Source: Candidatus Rokuibacteriota bacterium
GTDB lineage: Bacteria > Methylomirabilota > Methylomirabilia > Rokubacteriales > CSP1-6
Assembly: GCA_016201575.1 (NCBI GenBank)
Contig: JACQCN010000259.1
Location: forward strand, 1-10,295
Reading direction: 5' to 3'
Length of the DNA stretch: 10,295 nucleotides
Shown: one piece after another, positions 6,839 through 10,295 of the stretch
How the letters are laid out: every line of letters begins with the position of its first letter
Position numbering within the stretch: the first letter of the stretch is position 1
The notes under the pieces: model-generated
Databases searched by the model: none
What the model was told of the DNA's origin: nothing
The model's input: the letters and a program-made list of their open reading frames with translations, nothing else
Made by a program: the position numbers and the translations under genes

Positions 6839-7483
6839 CTAGCGGAGGGGGGAGACCTCCGTCGAGGCGAGGATCACCGACTCCATGTGGGTCAGCAACG
6901 GGTAGCCCTTCTTGAGGAACGCCTGCCACTCCGGGTCCTGCACGGTCTTGCTCCGCACGTCGGCGCGGTGGCTCAGGTCGGTGTAGGCCCAGAGGTGGAC
7001 GACCTGGTTCAGCATCGAGACCTCGGTGGTCCAGAGGCCGACCATCTTCGAGTACTTCTGGCGGGCGGGCAGGCCCGCCTTGAAGTGGGCGACCCACTCC
7101 CCCGCCTTGCCCGTGTGCGCGCGGTAGCTCCGGAGCTCGTACACGTGGCGGCCGCCGTCGGCGGGCGCCGTCAGCGGCACGCCGTCGACTCCGTTCAGGA
7201 TCTTGTTCTCCTGGGTGAGGATCATGGGGCGGATCTGGGGCACGTACTCCCTGGTCCACCCCTCGTCCTTGGCCAGGGCTCCGCGCAGCCGCTCGCGCTC
7301 GTTCAGGTCCGGGTAGCTCCAGAGGTGGACGTACTGGTTCAGCGTGCCGAACTCGGTCGTCCACGCGCCCTCGAGCTTGCCGAAGCGGTCGCCGCGGATC
7401 TTCCTTCCGACGTCGCGGTTGAGCCGCAGGTACTCCGCCTGGGTGCCGGGGATGAGCGTGTAGGTCCGGAGCTCGTAGATCAT
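6839..7483 (-). CDS. NIPSNAP-family protein, two tandem domains, inside the nuo operon
   Basis: The product (214 residues) is a soluble protein made of two ferredoxin-like alpha/beta domains of the NIPSNAP type (dimeric alpha-beta barrel fold). Domain 1 spans about residues 2-96 and domain 2 about 114-206. They are clear duplicates: YELRTYTL versus YELRSYRA at the start, and WTTEFGTLNQYVHLWSYPDL (41-60) versus WTTEVSMLNQVVHLWAYTDL (151-170), 14 of 20 identical at an offset of exactly 110. I see no signal peptide or membrane helix. ATG 7483 has AGGAG 7 nt upstream, which rules out a 13-residue-longer start. It sits 10 bp after nuoC and 2 bp before nuoD, so it must be co-transcribed with complex I. 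The biochemical role of bacterial NIPSNAP proteins is not established. Location suggests, by inference only, an accessory or assembly role for the NuoB-C-D module. Confidence 0.9.
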   Translation of the reverse strand: MIYELRTYTLIPGTQAEYLRLNRDVGRKIRGDRFGKLEGAWTTEFGTLNQYVHLWSYPDLNERERLRGALAKDEGWTREYVPQIRPMILTQENKILNGVDGVPLTAPADGGRHVYELRSYRAHTGKAGEWVAHFKAGLPARQKYSKMVGLWTTEVSMLNQVVHLWAYTDLSHRADVRSKTVQDPEWQAFLKKGYPLLTHMESVILASTEVSPLR

Positions 7484-7493
7484 GGCCGTTCTC

Positions 7494-7946
7494 CTATCGG
7501 TAGGGTGCGTGGGGCATGTCAACCGGGTAGTCCTTGCGGAGGGGATGGCCCTCCCAGTCCTGGGCGAGCAGGATCCGCCGCAGGTCCGGATGGCCGTCGA
7601 ACACCACGCCGAAGAGGTCGTAGCACTCGCGCTCCATCCAGTCGGCCCCGCGGTAGACGGAGGTCAGCGACGGGCAGTGGGTCTCGCCGGGCCCGAGCTT
7701 GACGCGCACGGTGAGGGCGAGAGGCGCCAGGAGGTTCTCCACGCGGTAGAGCACCTCGAGCCCGTGCTCCTTCCAGTCCACCGCGGTGAGAAAGCTGAAG
7801 TAGCGGCAGCCGAGGTCGCGCTGGGCGAACCGCGCGAGCTCGATCCAGCGCTCGCGCGGCGGCTCCACCGTCAGGCGCGGGGGCTCACCCGCTGGCTCGA
7901 GGGCGAACCGCTCCCGGACGCGGACCCGCGGATCGACCGCATCCAT
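7494..7946 (-). CDS. nuoC: NADH-quinone oxidoreductase subunit C (30-kDa type)
   Basis: Non-cofactor peripheral-arm subunit that packs against NuoD and NuoB. The product has 150 residues from ATG 7946. The family signature [22 protein letters not shown] lies near residues 105-126, followed by [24 protein letters not shown] near residue 48 forms the core of the N-terminal domain. I chose ATG 7946 because GAGG lies about 6 nt upstream and it starts 7 bp after the nuoB stop. An alternative GTG at 7961 would add five residues and overlap nuoB by 8 bp, but has no Shine-Dalgarno. The stop TAG is 10 bp before the NIPSNAP gene start. Confidence 0.94.
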   Translation of the reverse strand: MDAVDPRVRVRERFALEPAGEPPRLTVEPPRERWIELARFAQRDLGCRYFSFLTAVDWKEHGLEVLYRVENLLAPLALTVRVKLGPGETHCPSLTSVYRGADWMERECYDLFGVVFDGHPDLRRILLAQDWEGHPLRKDYPVDMPHAPYR

Positions 7947-7953
7947 GCGGGCC

Positions 7954-8592
7954 TCAGTCACCGGGTGGGATCGGCCGGGGCCGGGAGCCCGTCGTCTGGA
8001 ACTCGGCGACCTGCTCCTGCAGCTTGAGCAGCCCGTACAGCAGCGCGTCGGGCGTGGGCGGGCAGCCGGGGACGTAGACGTCGACGGGCACCACGCGGTC
8101 CACGCCCTTGACGACGTGGTAGCCGTGGCGGAAGGGGCCGCCCGAGTTCGCGCACGAGCCCATCGAGACGACCCACTTGGGGTCGGCCATCTGCTCGTAG
8201 ATCGTCTTGAGCATGGGCGCCATCTTGATCGTCACCGTGCCCGACACGATCATGAGGTCGGCGTGGCGGGGGGAGGCCCACGGCACCATCCCCAGGCGCT
8301 CGACGTCGAAGCGCGAGGCGAAGGTGGCCATCATCTCGATCGCGCAGCAGGCGAGGCCGAAGGTCACGGGCCAGATCGACGAGCTGCGCGCCCAGTTGAG
8401 CACCTTCTCCACCGTCGTCGTGACGATCCAGCCGCCGGGGAACTCGTGGACCGACTCCGCGATGGCCGTCAGCGCGGTCGAGTGCTTGTCGTCGGACGCG
8501 CGTCGCTGCCGGTACTGCTCCCACTCTGCGAGGTCCGTGATCTCTTTCCAGTTGGCGGGGGGAACGCGGGGGACGGGGGGCTTCACTTCCAC
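7954..8592 (-). CDS. nuoB: NADH-quinone oxidoreductase subunit B (cluster N2 subunit)
   Basis: Carries the terminal 4Fe-4S cluster N2, which reduces quinone. The product has 212 residues. The four ligands are visible: the tandem cysteines C82 and C83 in [11 protein letters not shown]147 in MGSCANSGG and C177 in [14 protein letters not shown]. The first 50 or so residues form a charged extension before the conserved core, longer than in minimal NuoB but within the range seen in the family. Two GTG starts are possible: 8592, with GGGAGGGG about 8 nt upstream, and 8586, which would form a GTGA overlap with nuoA. I prefer 8592 on ribosome-site spacing; it overlaps nuoA by 10 bp. Confidence 0.95.
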   Translation of the reverse strand: MEVKPPVPRVPPANWKEITDLAEWEQYRQRRASDDKHSTALTAIAESVHEFPGGWIVTTTVEKVLNWARSSSIWPVTFGLACCAIEMMATFASRFDVERLGMVPWASPRHADLMIVSGTVTIKMAPMLKTIYEQMADPKWVVSMGSCANSGGPFRHGYHVVKGVDRVVPVDVYVPGCPPTPDALLYGLLKLQEQVAEFQTTGSRPRPIPPGD

Positions 8593-8936
8593 TCGAGAAT
8601 CCCCTCCCGGTACGCGTACCCCCAGCCGAGGGCGATGATGCCGACGAACAGCGCCATCGCCCAGAAGGCCGCGGGACCCATCGCCTCCAGCACGAGCGCC
8701 CACGGGATCGCGAAGACGGCGAGCGCGTCGAACACGACGAAGACGAGCGCGACGAGGTAGAAGCCCACGGGGAACTGCACCCAGGCGCTCCCGATCGGCT
8801 CGGTCCCGCACTCGTAATTGGCCAACTTGACCGGGTTCGGCCGGAAGGGGCGGAGGAAGGCGGCCACGCCGAGCGACACCACGCCGAAGGCCAAAATGAG
8901 CCCGGCGAAGATGCCGACGCCCACGTAACCCGACAC
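8583..8936 (-). CDS. nuoA: NADH-quinone oxidoreductase subunit A
   Basis: First gene of the operon, encoding the three-helix membrane subunit next to NuoH and NuoJ. The product has 117 residues with helices at about 5-28, 58-80 and 88-108. The conserved loop [34 protein letters not shown] (about 37-70) includes the cysteine and acidic residues typical of subunit A/ND3. Start is GTG 8936, with GGAGG at 8947-8951, a rather long 10 nt upstream. Its promoter lies in the divergent spacer to the right. Confidence 0.96.
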   Translation of the reverse strand: MSGYVGVGIFAGLILAFGVVSLGVAAFLRPFRPNPVKLANYECGTEPIGSAWVQFPVGFYLVALVFVVFDALAVFAIPWALVLEAMGPAAFWAMALFVGIIALGWGYAYREGILEWK

Positions 8937-8975
8937 CGCTACACGTCCTCCGTCACGACGACGTTCAACCGTCGA

Positions 8976-8984
8976 AGTATAGCA
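8976..8984 (-). promoter_or_regulatory. Extended -10 promoter of the nuo operon
   Basis: On the minus strand these bases read TGCTATACT, a TGn extended -10 with a near-consensus TATACT hexamer, an AT-rich island in GC-rich DNA. I see no good -35 hexamer upstream, as is usual for extended -10 promoters. Transcription would start near 8969, leaving a leader of about 32 nt that includes the nuoA ribosome binding site. Confidence 0.6.
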
Positions 8985-9010
8985 CGCACGCTGCGCGCGC
9001 CCGGCGCGCC

Positions 9011-9039
9011 CGCCCGTATTTCGGGCGCTCCGCCCGTAT
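9011..9039. promoter_or_regulatory. Inverted and direct repeats in the divergent promoter region (possible operator)
   Basis: A perfect 6-bp inverted repeat, cgcccg-tattt-cgggcg, occupies 9011-9027, and cgcccgtat is repeated at 9011-9019 and 9031-9039 (20-bp period, about two helical turns). It covers the -35 area of the plus-strand promoter and lies upstream of the nuoA promoter. A regulator site for one or both directions is an inference from position and symmetry only. Confidence 0.35.
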
Positions 9040-9042
9040 CGA

Positions 9043-9048
9043 TATAAT
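9043..9048 (+). promoter_or_regulatory. Consensus -10 (TATAAT) of the hydrolase gene, leaderless arrangement
   Basis: A perfect TATAAT ends 8 bp before the ATG at 9057. With normal spacing transcription would start at about 9055-9057, at or next to the start codon. No convincing -35 is seen 17 bp upstream (TTTCGG-like). There is no Shine-Dalgarno sequence, which agrees with a leaderless mRNA. Confidence 0.6.
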
Positions 9049-9056
9049 GGTCACCG

Positions 9057-9602
9057 ATGAGCCCGGGCGGACACGCGGCGACCACGGCGCTGGCGGGCGG
9101 GGTCGCGCTTCTCTCGACCTCCTCGGTGCCCCTGGCGGCGGGCGTCGTCGCCGGCGGCTTCCTGATCGACCTCGATCACGCCGTCGACTACGTCCTCTTC
9201 AACCGCCAGCGGGACCTCCGGCCGTCGGCCTTCCTCCGCTACTACCTGGAAGGCCGGGTCGAGCGGGTCGTCCTCGCGCTGCACTCCTACGAGCTGTTCG
9301 CGCTGCTGATCGCGCTGGCCTGGTGGACGGGGACGTCGGCGCTCCTCGGCTACGTGGTCGGCGGGCTGATGCACCTCGTTCTCGACATGATCTTCAACGG
9401 CGAGCTCCTGCCCAACAACGTCCTCGCCTTCTACAGCTTCGCCTACCGGGCCGCGCACCGCTTCCGCGGCGCGACCCTGCACGGCCACGTGCCCCGCGCG
9501 CCGGTGCCCGCCGGCTTCTGGCGCGCGTTCTTCACGGGCGCCGTCCGCCGCGAGCCGCGCGCCGCCGCGGCCGGCCGCTGCTCCACTCCGCCCGCCGCGT
9601 GA
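9057..9602 (+). CDS. Small membrane protein, YdjM/DUF457-like putative metal-dependent hydrolase
   Basis: The product has 181 residues. Putative metal ligands are spread as in the YdjM/DUF457-type membrane hydrolases: H6 at the very N-terminus (GGHAATT), D38, D40, H41 and D44 in GFLIDLDHAVDYVLF, H76 and E79 in LHSYELF, and H106 and D110 in GGLMHLVLDMIFN. Hydrophobic segments at about 11-36, 80-105 and possibly 70-75 suggest two to four membrane passes, with the acidic/His residues near the membrane face. The C-terminal 40 residues are Arg/Ala/Pro-rich. The start at 9057 is supported by H6 being part of the family motif and by the -10 box just upstream. It is transcribed away from nuoA; no functional link to complex I can be read from this. 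Substrate and reaction are unknown for this family. Family assignment rests on motif memory. Confidence 0.75.
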   Translation: MSPGGHAATTALAGGVALLSTSSVPLAAGVVAGGFLIDLDHAVDYVLFNRQRDLRPSAFLRYYLEGRVERVVLALHSYELFALLIALAWWTGTSALLGYVVGGLMHLVLDMIFNGELLPNNVLAFYSFAYRAAHRFRGATLHGHVPRAPVPAGFWRAFFTGAVRREPRAAAAGRCSTPPAA

Positions 9603-9628
9603 CCGACGCGCGAGCGCGGGTCCGTCGA

Positions 9629-9658
9629 TTGTCGCTCAACCTTTCGGTGTGCTAGGCT
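9629..9658 (+). promoter_or_regulatory. Promoter of the response-regulator gene
   Basis: TTGTCG at 9629-9634 and TAGGCT at 9653-9658 are separated by 18 bp, and TGC directly before the -10 gives an extended -10. The -10 ends 7 bp before the ATG at 9666, so the transcript would begin at or within about one base of the start codon. The gene is thus likely transcribed separately from the hydrolase gene, despite the 63-bp spacing. Confidence 0.5.
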
Positions 9659-9665
9659 CCTGCGG

Positions 9666-10295
9666 ATGCGCGTGCTGATCGTGGAGGACGAGCGTCAGGT
9701 CGCCGACCTCTTGGCCGATCTCGGTCATCACCCGGTGGTGGCGGCCAGCGCCGAGGACGCGGTGCGGACCCTGTCCGCGGAGGCGGTCGACGCCATCCTC
9801 CTCGACGTCGGCCTGCCCGGCCTCAGCGGCGTCGACTTCCTGCAGCTCCCCGTGGTCCGCGCGGGATCGATCCCGGTGATCGTGATCGCCGGGGCCGCCA
9901 CCGACCTCCAGGCCCGGGACTGCCTGAAGTACGGCGCGCTCGACTACGTCGCCAAGCCCGTCTCCCTCACCCGGCTGAGCGAGGTGCTCGGCTTCCTGGA
10001 GCTGCACGTGCTAAACTCCCGGCTCATCGAGCAGGTTCGGAACCTCGACCGCCGTCGTTATGCGCGCGTGCCCGCGGTCTTCCCGGTGCGCATCATGGAG
10101 TACTCCGGCACCGAGTGGCTGGGGATGTCGGTCGACATCAGTCCGTTCGGCATCAAGGTGCGGTCGGAGGGCTCCCTCAAGGAAGGGGACACGGTCAAGC
10201 TCCACTTCACGCCGCCCGACGGGCCGCCGTCGCTCACCCTCCTGTCGGTGCTCGTCCGCGCCGATCCCGACGGCCAGGCGTTCTACTTCGTGAAC
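9666..10295 (+). CDS. Response regulator receiver domain fused to a PilZ domain (partial, runs off right edge)
   Basis: The frame is open from ATG 9666 to the window edge (210 residues, no stop). Residues 1-115 form a receiver domain: acidic pair E7 and D8 in LIVEDE, phospho-acceptor D47 in AILLDVGLPGLSG, and K97 in YVAKPV. A helical linker (about 104-128) leads to a PilZ domain with the c-di-GMP motifs RRYAR (130-134) and DISPFG (157-162). The protein probably joins a phosphorelay signal to c-di-GMP binding, with output by conformational change since no DNA-binding domain is seen. Odd: the switch Ser/Thr after the fourth strand (usually IS/TG or VTA) is alanine, A75 in VIVIAGAAT. There is no clear Shine-Dalgarno, and the promoter is too close for a leader. 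No partner kinase is in view. Confidence 0.9.
   Translation, partial: MRVLIVEDERQVADLLADLGHHPVVAASAEDAVRTLSAEAVDAILLDVGLPGLSGVDFLQLPVVRAGSIPVIVIAGAATDLQARDCLKYGALDYVAKPVSLTRLSEVLGFLELHVLNSRLIEQVRNLDRRRYARVPAVFPVRIMEYSGTEWLGMSVDISPFGIKVRSEGSLKEGDTVKLHFTPPDGPPSLTLLSVLVRADPDGQAFYFVN

Noticed and set aside
9607..9618. Terminator between the hydrolase and response-regulator genes (cgcg-cgag-cgcg)
   Set aside because: The stem is only 4 bp and has no T-tract; such short palindromes arise by chance in DNA of this composition.
9047..9655. Alternative plus-strand frame overlapping the hydrolase gene
   Set aside because: Its product is Arg/Pro-rich without motifs, while the frame starting at 9057 has the membrane segments and the His/Asp ligands.

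Overview
The window is very GC-rich bacterial DNA. Most of it is one long minus-strand operon for respiratory complex I, read right to left: nuoA (start 8936), nuoB, nuoC, a NIPSNAP-family gene, nuoD, nuoH, nuoI, nuoJ, nuoK, nuoL and nuoM (cut by the left edge). Two plus-strand genes lie to the right of nuoA: a small membrane protein of the YdjM/DUF457-like metal-dependent hydrolase type (9057-9602) and a response regulator fused to a PilZ domain (from 9666, cut by the right edge). GC content, frequent GTG starts and short overlaps suit several environmental lineages, for example Methylomirabilota/Rokubacteria, Acidobacteria or deltaproteobacteria. I favour the first only as a low-confidence guess, because there is no rRNA or other marker gene here.

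The nuo genes encode the quinone-side peripheral arm (B, C, D, I) and the membrane arm (A, H, J, K, L, M). nuoD runs directly into nuoH, so the NADH-oxidising module nuoE-F-G is not in its usual place. The cluster is therefore of the 11-subunit kind, or the NADH module lies elsewhere. nuoN is expected beyond the left edge. Catalytic and pumping residues are intact in NuoB (four N2-cluster cysteines), NuoI (two 4Fe-4S motifs), NuoD (quinone-site His/Tyr), NuoK (two membrane Glu) and NuoL (Glu, Asp, Lys). NuoM is a variant in which the usual TM7 lysine appears to be leucine.

Two things break the regular operon. First, a tandem-domain NIPSNAP protein sits between nuoC and nuoD with gaps of 10 and 2 bp, so it is very probably co-transcribed with complex I. 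Second, nuoK is flanked by the only two real gaps in the operon (237 bp and 169 bp). Both gaps hold members of one dispersed repeat family, including a 45-bp exact direct repeat with a strong GC hairpin just before nuoL.

The 120-bp space between nuoA and the hydrolase gene carries divergent promoters: an extended -10 (TGCTATACT) about 32 nt from the nuoA start, and a perfect TATAAT only 8 bp before the hydrolase ATG. The response-regulator gene has a similar close promoter. Both plus-strand genes are therefore predicted to give leaderless or nearly leaderless mRNAs, while most nuo genes show recognisable ribosome binding sites or stop-start overlaps.
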